A DNA stretch of 64,000 nucleotides. Origin: Streptomyces monomycini. Lineage in GTDB: Bacteria; Actinomycetota; Actinomycetes; Streptomycetales; Streptomycetaceae. Of the stretch, positions 56,724 to 64,000 are shown piece by piece. Position 1 is the first letter of the stretch. The number at the start of each line of letters is the position of its first letter. Made by a program: the position numbers and the translations under genes. The notes beneath the pieces were generated by a model. That model was not told where the DNA came from. It saw nothing but the letters and a program-made list of their open reading frames with translations, and did not search any database. The stretch is from contig NZ_JAFIQY010000031.1 of assembly GCF_022271435.1 (NCBI RefSeq), forward strand, positions 39,302 to 103,301, in the 5' to 3' direction.

Positions 56724-59162
56724 TCACTCCGTCCGTAGGCCGTCCGGCCGCATCATGCGCCACAGCGGCGGCAGACTGGCCACCGTCACCAGCAGGATCA
56801 CCCCGGCTCCGGCGCCCGCCATCGCCGCCACCACCGGCCAGTCCACGAACACCGCGCTGTCGATCAGCCACAGCAGCAGCGAGCCCAGGGCCAGCCCGCT
56901 CCCGACGGCGAGCACCAGGCCCAGCGCGACGGGGATCGCGGTCTGCCACAGGACGGACCAGCCCAGCGTGCGGCGCCGGGTGCCGAACGCGTCCAGCACC
57001 GACAGCAGCCGCCGGTGCTCGTACAGCTGCTCCACGGTGGAGATCACCAGGCCCGCGCCGATCAGCAGCAGGGTGACCACCGCGCCGAGGAACAGGCCGG
57101 TGCGCAGGCTGTCGTACTGCCCGTCGTGCCGGTTCTCGGCCAGCGAGACCACGGCCATCGACGGGTTGATGCGCGCCGCCGCGGTACGGATGCGCTCCAC
57201 CGCGTCCGGTGCGGCGGGGTCGTAGCGGACCGTCAGGTGCAGCAGGGGGCGGTGCATCCGGTGCACGTCCACCGCGGACGGGGTGATCAGGATGCCGCGG
57301 GCGGGCAGGCCGTCGTCGGCGGTCTTCGCGCGGACGGTACGGGTCGTGGCGGGCAGCGTCCACACCTGCGGCGGGCGGGTGGGGCGGAAGCCCTCGGGCG
57401 GGTCGAGGTTGAGCCGGGCGCCCGGTGTGGCGAAGGTGTCGTCCGGGAGGTTGTCGGTGCGGAAGACGTCACCGTCCCGGCAGGAGCCGATCTCGGCGAG
57501 CCGGGCCAGCCCGGCGCAGTCGGCGACGGTGGCGAACACGCCGTCCACCATGCGGAAGTCGCTGCCCTCCATCAGCCGGCCCGGGTCGCCCGCGGCCGAC
57601 ACCGAGGATTCGAGCGCGCCGTCCGCCCGGCTGACCCCTTCGGTGCCGCGCAGCACCGCGAGCGCCTGCCGGGTCTGCTCCCAGCCCTCCGTGCCCCCGG
57701 TCATCTCGACCACCGGGCGGCCGTTGCGGGCGTAGCTCGCGGCGAACCCGGCCTGCATCCCGGTGAAGGTCATGTGGACGGCGATGGCCCCGGCGACCGC
57801 GACGGTGATGCCGGCGACCGCGCGGGTGGCCGCCCCGCTGTGCAGCTGGAGCCGCCGGGTGGCCAGCTGCCAGGGCACCGGGCCGCCGTGCAGCCGCCGC
57901 ACCACCGCGTCGACCAGCCACGGCAGCAGCGCCGTGACGCCGAGCAGCAGCAGGGTCGCGCCGACGGCGAGCCGGGTGGTGTTCAGCGCGCTGTCCACCT
58001 GGCCGGCGTCCCGGGAGACGGTCAGCAGCAGCCCGGCCCCGGCCAGCGGCACCAGCGGCCGCCACCACAGCCGGCGCCGGACGGGCGGCCGGCTGCGTAC
58101 GACACCCAGCGGCTCGACCGTCACCCCGCGCTGCGCGAACAGCGTCACCAGGACGGCGGCGGACGGCACCAGCACCGCGATCAGCGCGGCCAGCACCGGG
58201 TCCGGGGTGATGTCCGAGGGGAAGACGTTGATGTCCCACAGGGTCACCAGCGAGGCGAACTGCCGTCCGCCGAGGAAGAACCCGGCGCCCAGCACCAGGC
58301 CCGCCAGCGAGCCGAGCAGCGTCTCCCCGGCGGCGATCCGCCGGGTCGTGCGGATGTCGGCGCCGACCAGGCGCAGCGCGGCGAGCCGCAGTTCGCGGCG
58401 TTCGTTGCCGAACCGTACGGAGGTGCCGATGAAGACCATGACCGGCGTCAGCAGCGCCACGCACGTCATGATGACCAGCACCACCGCGGGGGCCCGCAGC
58501 GGGCGCTGGACGAACTCCAGCCCGAAGTGGTCGATGCGGTCGGCGCCGAGCCGTTCGTCCAGTGCGGAGCTGCCCGCGAGGAAGGTCAGTTCGGCCGGCC
58601 CCTGGAGCCCGGCGTCGCCGACGGTGCCCACGACGCGGTACGGGAGCCGTTCGCGCAGCGCCGTACCGTCGGGCGAGTCCAGCAGCTCCTTGAGGCGAGG
58701 GGAGACCAGCATGGTCCCCGGGGCGGGGAGCGCGGCGACGCCCGGCGGCTTCGGCGGGTGCTTCCCGTCGGGTTCGACGAGTCGGCCGCGGATGTTCTGG
58801 TGGTGGTACCGGGTGTCGGCGTGGGCGTACAGCAGCGTGTCGTCGGCGGGGCGCGGCGGGTTCGCCTGGCCCAGGTTCTCGCGGGCCTTCTCCCGGCCGT
58901 GCCAGGAGTCGATCAGGGACGGCACGGACGAGCCGAGCAGCAGGACGGCGACGCCGAGACCGACGCCGACGGCGGTCAGCGCCGTACGGATCCAGCCCTC
59001 CCGGCCGCCGCCCGCGGCGAAGCGCAGCCCGGTGACGAGGTCGCGGGCCCAGACGGCGGGCCCGGCGGGAGGTGAGCCGGAGACGGCCGCCTCCCCGGGG
59101 GCGGCCGACGGGCCGCCGGGACCTGCGGGGCCGTTCCTGGTACGCGGGCCGAGCAGCGTCAT
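56724..59162 (-). CDS. FtsX-type ABC transporter permease (paralogue B)
   Basis: The 812-residue protein is homologous to its two neighbours along its whole length. It shares RFAAGGGREGWIRTALTAVGVGLGVAVLL near residues 47-75, RRIAAGETLLGSLAGLVLGAGFFL near 255, VRRRLWWRPLVPLAGAGLLL near 345 and the terminal PPLWRMMRPDGLRTE. Membrane helices are grouped as in double-FtsX permeases. The first 35 residues are Pro/Gly-rich. It is 64 bp downstream of the ATPase gene and 6 bp upstream of paralogue A. It may form a heterodimer with A. Confidence 0.88.
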   Translation of the reverse strand: MTLLGPRTRNGPAGPGGPSAAPGEAAVSGSPPAGPAVWARDLVTGLRFAAGGGREGWIRTALTAVGVGLGVAVLLLGSSVPSLIDSWHGREKARENLGQANPPRPADDTLLYAHADTRYHHQNIRGRLVEPDGKHPPKPPGVAALPAPGTMLVSPRLKELLDSPDGTALRERLPYRVVGTVGDAGLQGPAELTFLAGSSALDERLGADRIDHFGLEFVQRPLRAPAVVLVIMTCVALLTPVMVFIGTSVRFGNERRELRLAALRLVGADIRTTRRIAAGETLLGSLAGLVLGAGFFLGGRQFASLVTLWDINVFPSDITPDPVLAALIAVLVPSAAVLVTLFAQRGVTVEPLGVVRSRPPVRRRLWWRPLVPLAGAGLLLTVSRDAGQVDSALNTTRLAVGATLLLLGVTALLPWLVDAVVRRLHGGPVPWQLATRRLQLHSGAATRAVAGITVAVAGAIAVHMTFTGMQAGFAASYARNGRPVVEMTGGTEGWEQTRQALAVLRGTEGVSRADGALESSVSAAGDPGRLMEGSDFRMVDGVFATVADCAGLARLAEIGSCRDGDVFRTDNLPDDTFATPGARLNLDPPEGFRPTRPPQVWTLPATTRTVRAKTADDGLPARGILITPSAVDVHRMHRPLLHLTVRYDPAAPDAVERIRTAAARINPSMAVVSLAENRHDGQYDSLRTGLFLGAVVTLLLIGAGLVISTVEQLYEHRRLLSVLDAFGTRRRTLGWSVLWQTAIPVALGLVLAVGSGLALGSLLLWLIDSAVFVDWPVVAAMAGAGAGVILLVTVASLPPLWRMMRPDGLRTE

Positions 59163-59226
59163 CCGATGGTGCCGATCGGGGCAGCGGTCCTGCCCGGACC
59201 GGGTGCGGCGGGGGCGGCGGGCGGAG

Positions 59227-59916
59227 TCACCGCAGGCCCGCCAGCATGTCCTTCACCTTGCCGTCGCGGACGACGATCTCGCGGTCGGAGTAGGCGGCGA
59301 CCCGGGCCTCGTGGGTGACCAGGACGACGGCGGCGTTGGTGTCCCGGGCGGCGTCCGTGAGCAGGGTCATCACGCGTTCGCCGTTGAGGGAGTCGAGGGC
59401 GCCGGTGGGTTCGTCGGCGAAGATCACGCGGGGCCGGGCGGCGAGGGCGCGGGCCACCGCGACGCGCTGGCCCTGCCCGCCGGAGACCTCGCCGGGCCGC
59501 TTGCCGCCGGTGTCCTCGACCTCCAGGCGCTCCAGCCACTCACGGGCGTGCCGCTGCGCCTCCTTGCGCTTGACGCCGTTCAGGCGCAGCGGGAGGGCGA
59601 CGTTCTCCAGGCAGGTCAGTTCGGGGACGAGCTGGCCGAATTGGAAGACGAAGCCGAAGTCGGCGCGGCGCAGGGCGCTGCGCTGGGCGTCGTTCATCCC
59701 CGTCACCTCGTGGTCGCCGTAACGGACCGTGCCGGAGTCCGGCAGGACGATGCCCGCCAGGCAGTGCAGCAGGGTCGACTTGCCGGAGCCGGACGGGCCC
59801 ATGACGGCGACGACCTCGCCGGGGTGGATGGAGAAGTCCACCCCGTCCAGCGCGTGCGTCTGTCCGAACGACTTGTGCAGGGCCTCGGCGACCAGCAGCG
59901 AACCCGCGGGCGTCAC
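59227..59916 (-). CDS. ABC transporter ATP-binding protein (LolD/MacB type), copy 1
   Basis: The 229-residue ATPase has Walker A GPSGSGKSTLL, the Q-loop in FVFQFGQLVPELT, signature SGGQGQRVAVARAL, Walker B RVIFADEPTGALDS and the switch histidine in LVTHEARVAAYSD. The layout is that of LolD/MacB-type subunits that drive FtsX permeases by mechanotransmission. The GTG at 59916 overlaps the PadR stop (GTGA). It is strikingly similar in DNA sequence to copy 2 at 62957-63643, with 89 consecutive identical bases. Confidence 0.95.
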   Translation of the reverse strand: MTPAGSLLVAEALHKSFGQTHALDGVDFSIHPGEVVAVMGPSGSGKSTLLHCLAGIVLPDSGTVRYGDHEVTGMNDAQRSALRRADFGFVFQFGQLVPELTCLENVALPLRLNGVKRKEAQRHAREWLERLEVEDTGGKRPGEVSGGQGQRVAVARALAARPRVIFADEPTGALDSLNGERVMTLLTDAARDTNAAVVLVTHEARVAAYSDREIVVRDGKVKDMLAGLR

Positions 59917-60437
59917 CGGCCGATCACCGCGGCCAGTTTGTCCAGGCGGGCGGCGGTCAGCTCCAGCCAGCGCAGGTCGGCTTCCAGGTGGAACAGGGCG
60001 TGGTCGCAGATGAGCTGGTCGGCGAGGTCGCCCTTGCGCTTGCGCTCGGTCAGGCCGCGCATCAGGCGCAGGTGCTCGGTGCGCTGGGTGTCGAGCAGCT
60101 CGGCGGCGTCCCGCTCGGTGAGCAGGGCCAGGACCACCTTCGTGTAGAGCGTGGACTGGAGGTACGGTTCGGGCTTCTCGGGGCGGGCCAGCCACTGGGC
60201 GACGTCGGTGACGCCGGCGTCCGTGATGGCGTACCGCTTGCGCTCCGGACCCGCGCCCGCCTCGACGCCGTCCACCTCGACGAGGCCGTTCTTCAGCAGG
60301 CGGGACATGGTCGAGTAGACCTGTCCGTAGTGCAGCGGGCGGTCGTGGCCGAAGTGCTCGTCGAACGCCCGCTTCAGGTCGTAGCCATGGCGGGGCCCGG
60401 ATTCCAGGAGGCCCAGAAGCGTATGACCGATTGACAT
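59913..60437 (-). CDS. PadR-family transcriptional regulator
   Basis: The 174-residue regulator has a PadR winged helix (SIGHTLLGLLESGPRHGYDLKRAFDEHFG, then LHYGQVYSTMSRLLKNGLVEVDG, residues 2-60) and a C-terminal helical dimer domain (AELLDTQRTEHLRLMRGLTERKRKGD). Such PadRs commonly repress neighbouring ABC exporters until bound by the exported drug. The ATG at 60437 has AAGGTGG upstream. It is the first gene of the ATPase-permease-permease operon and lies 30 bp from a repeat element also found before the second ABC operon. Confidence 0.92.
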   Translation of the reverse strand: MSIGHTLLGLLESGPRHGYDLKRAFDEHFGHDRPLHYGQVYSTMSRLLKNGLVEVDGVEAGAGPERKRYAITDAGVTDVAQWLARPEKPEPYLQSTLYTKVVLALLTERDAAELLDTQRTEHLRLMRGLTERKRKGDLADQLICDHALFHLEADLRWLELTAARLDKLAAVIGR

Positions 60438-60466
60438 GCCGACCACCTTACTTCGTCGCTACAGCC

Positions 60467-60492
60467 GTGGTGTATACGCGTCGTGCATAGCG
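60467..60492 (-). promoter_or_regulatory. PadR-type operator, copy 1 (13-bp direct repeats)
   Basis: GTGGTGTATACGC (60467-60479) and GTCGTGCATAGCG (60480-60492) form two 13-bp units, 30 bp upstream of the padR-type start. The same unit recurs at 63775-63800. Confidence 0.65.
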
Positions 60493-60497
60493 TCGCC

Positions 60498-60530
60498 GTG
60501 CCCCGGGGCCCGTGGCGGGCCCCGGGACAC
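60498..60530 (-). terminator. Terminator of the second ABC operon
   Basis: CCCGGGGCCCG (60502-60512) pairs perfectly with 60516-60526 around TGG; GTG/CAC arms extend the stem past one mismatch. It begins 12 bp after the paralogue C stop on the minus strand. Confidence 0.8.
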
Positions 60531-60542
60531 GGCGGTGCCGGA

Positions 60543-62960
60543 TCACTCCGAACGCAGCCCGTCCGCGCGCATCATCCGCCACAGCGGCGGCATGCTGAGC
60601 AGCGTCACGAGCAGGATCAGACCGGCGCCGAACAGCGGCAGCGGCCAGACCACCGACCATGCGACGCCGGTCTTGTCCGCCAGACTCAGCAGCACCCGGC
60701 CGAGCCCGAGACCGCCGGCCACCGCGAGCGCCAGGCCGAGGACCATCGGGACGGCGGTCTGCCACAGCACGGACCAGGCGAGGGTGCCGCGCCGGGTGCC
60801 GAAGGCCACCAGGACCGACAGCAGGCGGCGGCGTTCGCGCAGCTGCTCCAGGGTGGTGACCAGCATGCTGGCGGCGATCAGCGTCATGGTGGCGACGGAA
60901 GCGATCAGCAGGCCGTTGCGCACGCTGACGAAGCGCCGGTCGTCGGTGGTGTCCGTGAGCTGGAAGACGCTGGCCGTCACGTCGAAACGGGCCGCGGTGT
61001 TGCGCGCGTGCTCGGCGGCGTCCGGGACGGACGGGTCCAGCCGCACCATGGCCTTGGTCGTGGGGTCGTCCAGCTTCTTGATGTCGACCGCGCCCATGGT
61101 GGCGTACAGGCCGGTGGCGTGCTCGCCGGTCGGGTCGGGCCGGCCCTGGACGGGGCGGATCGTCCGGGGCAGGGTCCACCGGCTGGGCTTGCCCTTGATC
61201 TTGCCGTCGTCGTCGAAGCCGTTGAGCAGCACCTGGGCGCCGGGACGGACGACCTTGGGCAGGTCCTCGTCCACGAACGCGTCGGGACCGCTGCCCTTGA
61301 TCACGAAGACGTCGCCGTCCTTGCACGGGCCGGGCCGGCTGACCTCCTGCAGCGTCTCGCAGGTGCCGACCGTGACCGAGGTGTTCAGCGGATAGCCGCC
61401 CTCGCCGCGCTCCGGGCCGGGGGAGGAGACCCGCGACGCGATGGTCGCGATGACGCCGCTGACGCCCTGGGTGTGCTCGAACGCGTCGATCATCTTCTGC
61501 GTCGTGGCGCCGTCGCGGGCGGGCAGCATCGCCTGCATCTGCGCACGGGACGTGTCCTGTCCGGTGTCCTTGGTGAAGTCCTCTCCGACCGCGAAGAACA
61601 GCATTTGCAGGGCGATGGCACCGGCCACGGCGACCGTGATGCCGCTGACCGCGCGGGCCGCGCTGCTGCTGCTCAGCTGGAGCCGGCGGGCCGCCAGCTG
61701 CCAGGGGACCGGGCCGCCCTTGAAGCGCGCCACGACCGCCTCCACCAGCCAGGGCAGCAGCATGGTCAGGCCCAGCAGCGTCAGTGCCGCGCCGCCGGCG
61801 ATCGCGTACGTGTTGACGGACCCCGACTCCTTGTCGACCGTCCCGAACATCGCCAGCAGCACCAGCCCGACGACCGGGATCGGCAGCCGCCACCACAGGC
61901 GCCGGCGGCGCGGTACCGCGCTGCGGACGACGCCCAGCGGCTCGATGGCGATGCCGCGCAGCGCCAGGAGCGTCACGACGACGGCCGACGCCGGTACGGC
62001 CAGCAGGATCAGGACGGCCAGGGCGGGCACCGGCGACAGGTCGGTGGGGAAGGCGTTGAGGCTGCTGATGTCGACCGCGCCGATGAACTGCCGGCCGAAC
62101 AGGAACAGCCCGGCGCCGACGACCAGCCCGAACAGCGAGCCGAGCAGGGCCTCCCCGGCGGCGATCCGGCGCACCATGTGGTTGTCCGCGCCCACCAGAC
62201 GCAGCGCGGCCAGCCGCCGGTCGCGGCGCTCGCCGCCGAAGCGGACGGCGGTGGCGATGAAGATGGCCACCGGCATCAGCAGGACGACGCAGCCGATCAG
62301 GATCAGGACCAGCAGGATGGGATCCATGTCGGAGGACCGGAGCTGCCATCCGTAGGCGGAGGCGCGGCTGGTGCCGCTGTCCTTCAGGGACAGCTGGTCG
62401 CTGCCCGCGTAGTAGTAGTGCTCGCTGGGACCGATCACGCCCGCTTGGCCGATGGTGCCGACCACGCGGTAGGGGAGCCGGTCGTGCAGCAGCCTGCCGT
62501 CCGGGGAGTCCAGCAGCTTCTTCAGCGAGGGGGAGACGACCGCCTCGCCCGGACCGGGCATCGAGTCCACGCCGGGCGGCAGCACCGGGTGGCCGCCGTC
62601 CGGACGCAGCAGGACGCCGTCCACGCTCTCGCCGCGGAACTGGGAGCCCACGCGGTGGAAGAGGAAGGAGCTGTCGGAGGGCTTCGGCGGCTGCTCTCCG
62701 AACTGAAGGTTCCGCGCGTTGCTGCGCTCGGTGCGGTTGCCCAGCAGGCTCGGTACGGAGGAGGCGCCCAGCAGCAGGGCCACGCCCAGGCCGACACCGA
62801 CGGCGGTCAGCAGCGTACGGGTCCAGCCCTCGCGGCCGCTGCCGACCGCGAAGCGCATCCCCATGACGAGGTCGCGGAACCAGACGGCGATCCCGGCCGG
62901 TGCCTTGGCCCGGGACTCCTCCTGGTCCGTGGGGCCGGGGCGGTTCTCGACGGCGGTCAT
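60543..62960 (-). CDS. FtsX-type ABC transporter permease (paralogue C)
   Basis: The 805-residue double-FtsX permease shares RFAVGSGREGWTRTLLTAVGVGLGVALLL (about residues 37-65), RFGGERRDRRLAALRLVGAD near 245, SSAARAVSGITVAVAGAIALQ near 445 and the end PPLWRMMRADGLRSE with the other two permeases. Two extracellular domains and about ten membrane helices are predicted. The ATG at 62960 overlaps the ATPase stop (ATGA). Together they form a self-contained exporter of unknown substrate. A strong hairpin ends the operon. Confidence 0.88.
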   Translation of the reverse strand: MTAVENRPGPTDQEESRAKAPAGIAVWFRDLVMGMRFAVGSGREGWTRTLLTAVGVGLGVALLLGASSVPSLLGNRTERSNARNLQFGEQPPKPSDSSFLFHRVGSQFRGESVDGVLLRPDGGHPVLPPGVDSMPGPGEAVVSPSLKKLLDSPDGRLLHDRLPYRVVGTIGQAGVIGPSEHYYYAGSDQLSLKDSGTSRASAYGWQLRSSDMDPILLVLILIGCVVLLMPVAIFIATAVRFGGERRDRRLAALRLVGADNHMVRRIAAGEALLGSLFGLVVGAGLFLFGRQFIGAVDISSLNAFPTDLSPVPALAVLILLAVPASAVVVTLLALRGIAIEPLGVVRSAVPRRRRLWWRLPIPVVGLVLLAMFGTVDKESGSVNTYAIAGGAALTLLGLTMLLPWLVEAVVARFKGGPVPWQLAARRLQLSSSSAARAVSGITVAVAGAIALQMLFFAVGEDFTKDTGQDTSRAQMQAMLPARDGATTQKMIDAFEHTQGVSGVIATIASRVSSPGPERGEGGYPLNTSVTVGTCETLQEVSRPGPCKDGDVFVIKGSGPDAFVDEDLPKVVRPGAQVLLNGFDDDGKIKGKPSRWTLPRTIRPVQGRPDPTGEHATGLYATMGAVDIKKLDDPTTKAMVRLDPSVPDAAEHARNTAARFDVTASVFQLTDTTDDRRFVSVRNGLLIASVATMTLIAASMLVTTLEQLRERRRLLSVLVAFGTRRGTLAWSVLWQTAVPMVLGLALAVAGGLGLGRVLLSLADKTGVAWSVVWPLPLFGAGLILLVTLLSMPPLWRMMRADGLRSE

Positions 62961-63643
62961 ACGGTGCCCGCCATTTCCCGGGCCTGCCCGTCGCGGACGA
63001 CGATCTCGCGGTCGGAGTAGGCGGCGACCCGGGCCTCGTGGGTGACCAGGACGACGGCGGCGTTGGTGTCCCGGGCCGCCTCGGTCAGCAGGGTCATCAC
63101 ACGCTCGCCGTTGAGGCTGTCGAGGGCGCCGGTGGGCTCGTCGGCGAAGATCACGCGGGGCCGGGCGGCGAGGGCGCGGGCCACCGCGACGCGCTGGCCC
63201 TGGCCGCCGGAGACCTCGCCGGGCCGTTTGGCCGCCACCGCGCCGACCTCCAGCCGCTCCAGCCACTCCTGGGAGCGCTGCTCGGCCTCCTTGCGCTTGG
63301 TGCCGTTCAGACGCAGCGGCAGGGCCACGTTCTCCAGGCAGGTCAGTTCGGGGACGAGCTGGCCGAACTGGAAGACGAAGCCGAAGTCGGCGCGGCGCAG
63401 GGCGCTGCGCTGGGCGTCGCTCATCTGCGTCAGGTCGCGCGAGCCGTACAGGACGCTGCCGGAGTCCGGGCGGACGATCCCGGCCAGGCAGTGCAGCAGG
63501 GTCGACTTGCCGGAGCCGGACGGGCCCATGACGGCGACGACCTCGCCGGGGTGGATGGAGAACTCGGCGCCGTCGAGCGCGTTGGTCGAGCCGTACGCCT
63601 TGTACAGCGCGCTGGCCTTGAGCAGGGAACCGGCCGGGGTCAT
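62957..63643 (-). CDS. ABC transporter ATP-binding protein (LolD/MacB type), copy 2
   Basis: The 228-residue ATPase has Walker A GPSGSGKSTLL, Q-loop FVFQFGQLVPELT, signature SGGQGQRVAVARAL, Walker B RVIFADEPTGALDS and switch LVTHEARVAAYSD, all identical to copy 1. The ATG at 63643 follows CGGAGG at 7-nt spacing. It pairs with the downstream permease C through an ATGA overlap. Duplicated 13-bp operator units lie about 130 bp upstream, so the same PadR probably controls it. Confidence 0.95.
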   Translation of the reverse strand: MTPAGSLLKASALYKAYGSTNALDGAEFSIHPGEVVAVMGPSGSGKSTLLHCLAGIVRPDSGSVLYGSRDLTQMSDAQRSALRRADFGFVFQFGQLVPELTCLENVALPLRLNGTKRKEAEQRSQEWLERLEVGAVAAKRPGEVSGGQGQRVAVARALAARPRVIFADEPTGALDSLNGERVMTLLTEAARDTNAAVVLVTHEARVAAYSDREIVVRDGQAREMAGTV

Positions 63644-63774
63644 ACGAGGGCCTCCGGAAGTGCGGACGGGGACGGTCCGGGCGGCGGGGACGGGGCTCCG
63701 CCGGCGGGAGCGGTGCGGGGGCCGGGTACGGCGCCCGGAGAGCTTCCCGGCAGGACGTGTCCGCCACTCTACAT

Positions 63775-63800
63775 GGTGTGTATACCTGTGGTGTATACCC
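63775..63800 (-). promoter_or_regulatory. PadR-type operator, copy 2 (13-bp direct repeats)
   Basis: GGTGTGTATACCT (63775-63787) and GTGGTGTATACCC (63788-63800) repeat the element upstream of padR. Both units hold the GTATAC core. It lies in the promoter region of the second ABC operon. Confidence 0.65.
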
Positions 63801-63812
63801 ACGCCGGAAGCG

Positions 63813-63850
63813 GCCGGAGGCCAGGCCCGCGTACGGACCGGGCCTCCGGC
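63813..63850 (-). terminator. Terminator of the AT-hook protein gene
   Basis: A 17-bp stem with two mismatches (63813-63829 with 63834-63850) closes a 4-nt loop, 12 bp after the minus-strand stop at 63862. Confidence 0.75.
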
Positions 63851-63861
63851 ACCCCTCGTGT

Positions 63862-64000
63862 TCACCCGCCCGGACTGGCTGCTTCCGGTTCCGGCGGCTC
63901 CGGCTCCCCGCCGTCCGCCGCGCCCGCCGCGCCCGCCGTGCCTGCCGGGCCCTCCGGCCCGGCGGCCTTCGGCGGCCGCCCCCGGCGCGGCAGCCCGCCC
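63862..64000 (-). CDS. C-terminus of a protein with an AT-hook-like RGRPPK motif (partial)
   Basis: The last 45 residues read LPRRGRPPKAAGPEGPA, then an Ala/Gly/Pro/Glu-rich tail ending EAASPGG before TGA at 63862-63864. RGRPPK is an AT-hook-like minor-groove binding motif seen at the tails of DNA-binding proteins. The rest is outside the window, so the protein cannot be identified. A hairpin terminator directly downstream supports this being a real gene end. Confidence 0.6.
   Translation of the reverse strand, partial: GGLPRRGRPPKAAGPEGPAGTAGAAGAADGGEPEPPEPEAASPGG

Overview
The window is chromosomal DNA of a high-G+C actinomycete, almost certainly a Streptomyces. Third codon positions are nearly all G or C, and many starts are GTG. 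GTP-type PEP carboxykinase, Lsr2, OxyR/AhpCD, UppS, PhoH with a PIN domain, a Tad/Flp pilus locus of actinobacterial type and a decayed DUF5753/DUF397 regulatory cassette all fit. I see no rRNA, tRNA, CRISPR array, complete insertion sequence or prophage.

Layout. 1-10 kb: end of a Uma2-type gene, a YyaL-like protein, a CurA-like reductase with a MerR regulator, TetR, a PAQR/hemolysin-III protein, pckG and an alanine-type aminotransferase. 10.1-12 kb: a KAP P-loop NTPase fused to a receiver-like domain. 11.9-19.3 kb: a D-amino-acid utilisation locus (D-aminoacylase, PLP deaminase, PfkB kinase, IclR, RidA, GntP permease) around a divergent promoter with a clear palindromic operator. 19.3-23.7 kb: remnant of a CYTH/adenylate cyclase gene, two secreted peptidases, a 16-bp tandem repeat and a wrecked GH18 chitinase that still has a DasR-type operator. 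23.9-34.2 kb: a Tad/Flp pilus operon (CpaB, TadZ, two TadE-like, TadA, TadB, TadC, Flp pilin, TadG-like, lipoprotein, OmpA-like).

34.2-37.3 kb: a two-gene unit on the minus strand, a HEPN-like protein followed by an 891-residue protein with a KGGVGR-type ATPase domain and a second P-loop NTPase. This is the best candidate in the window for an undescribed conflict or defence system. 37.4-39.3 kb: TetR and an MFS drug exporter sharing one operator sequence. 39.3-40.5 kb: three broken genes of a regulatory cassette. 41-54 kb: mostly housekeeping (DUF192, prepilin peptidase, aldo/keto reductase, UppS, PhoH, transglycosylase, AI-2E family permease, alpha/beta hydrolase, AhpCD, an Lsr2-family protein, OxyR). 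54.3-63.8 kb: two related ABC export operons with three paralogous FtsX-type permeases and two nearly identical ATPases. Both operons carry the same 13-bp-periodic operator, probably for the local PadR. The window ends in the C-terminus of an AT-hook-bearing protein.

Functional links. The prepilin peptidase at 41.4 kb is the likely processing enzyme for the Flp pilin at 32.0 kb. AhpC and AhpD work as a peroxide-reducing pair under OxyR, although an Lsr2-family gene now lies between them. The kinase, IclR and RidA genes are translationally coupled by ATGA overlaps, while gntP follows a strong hairpin that may set its expression apart. Start codons were chosen from ribosome-binding sites, overlaps and family N-termini; doubtful ones are marked.
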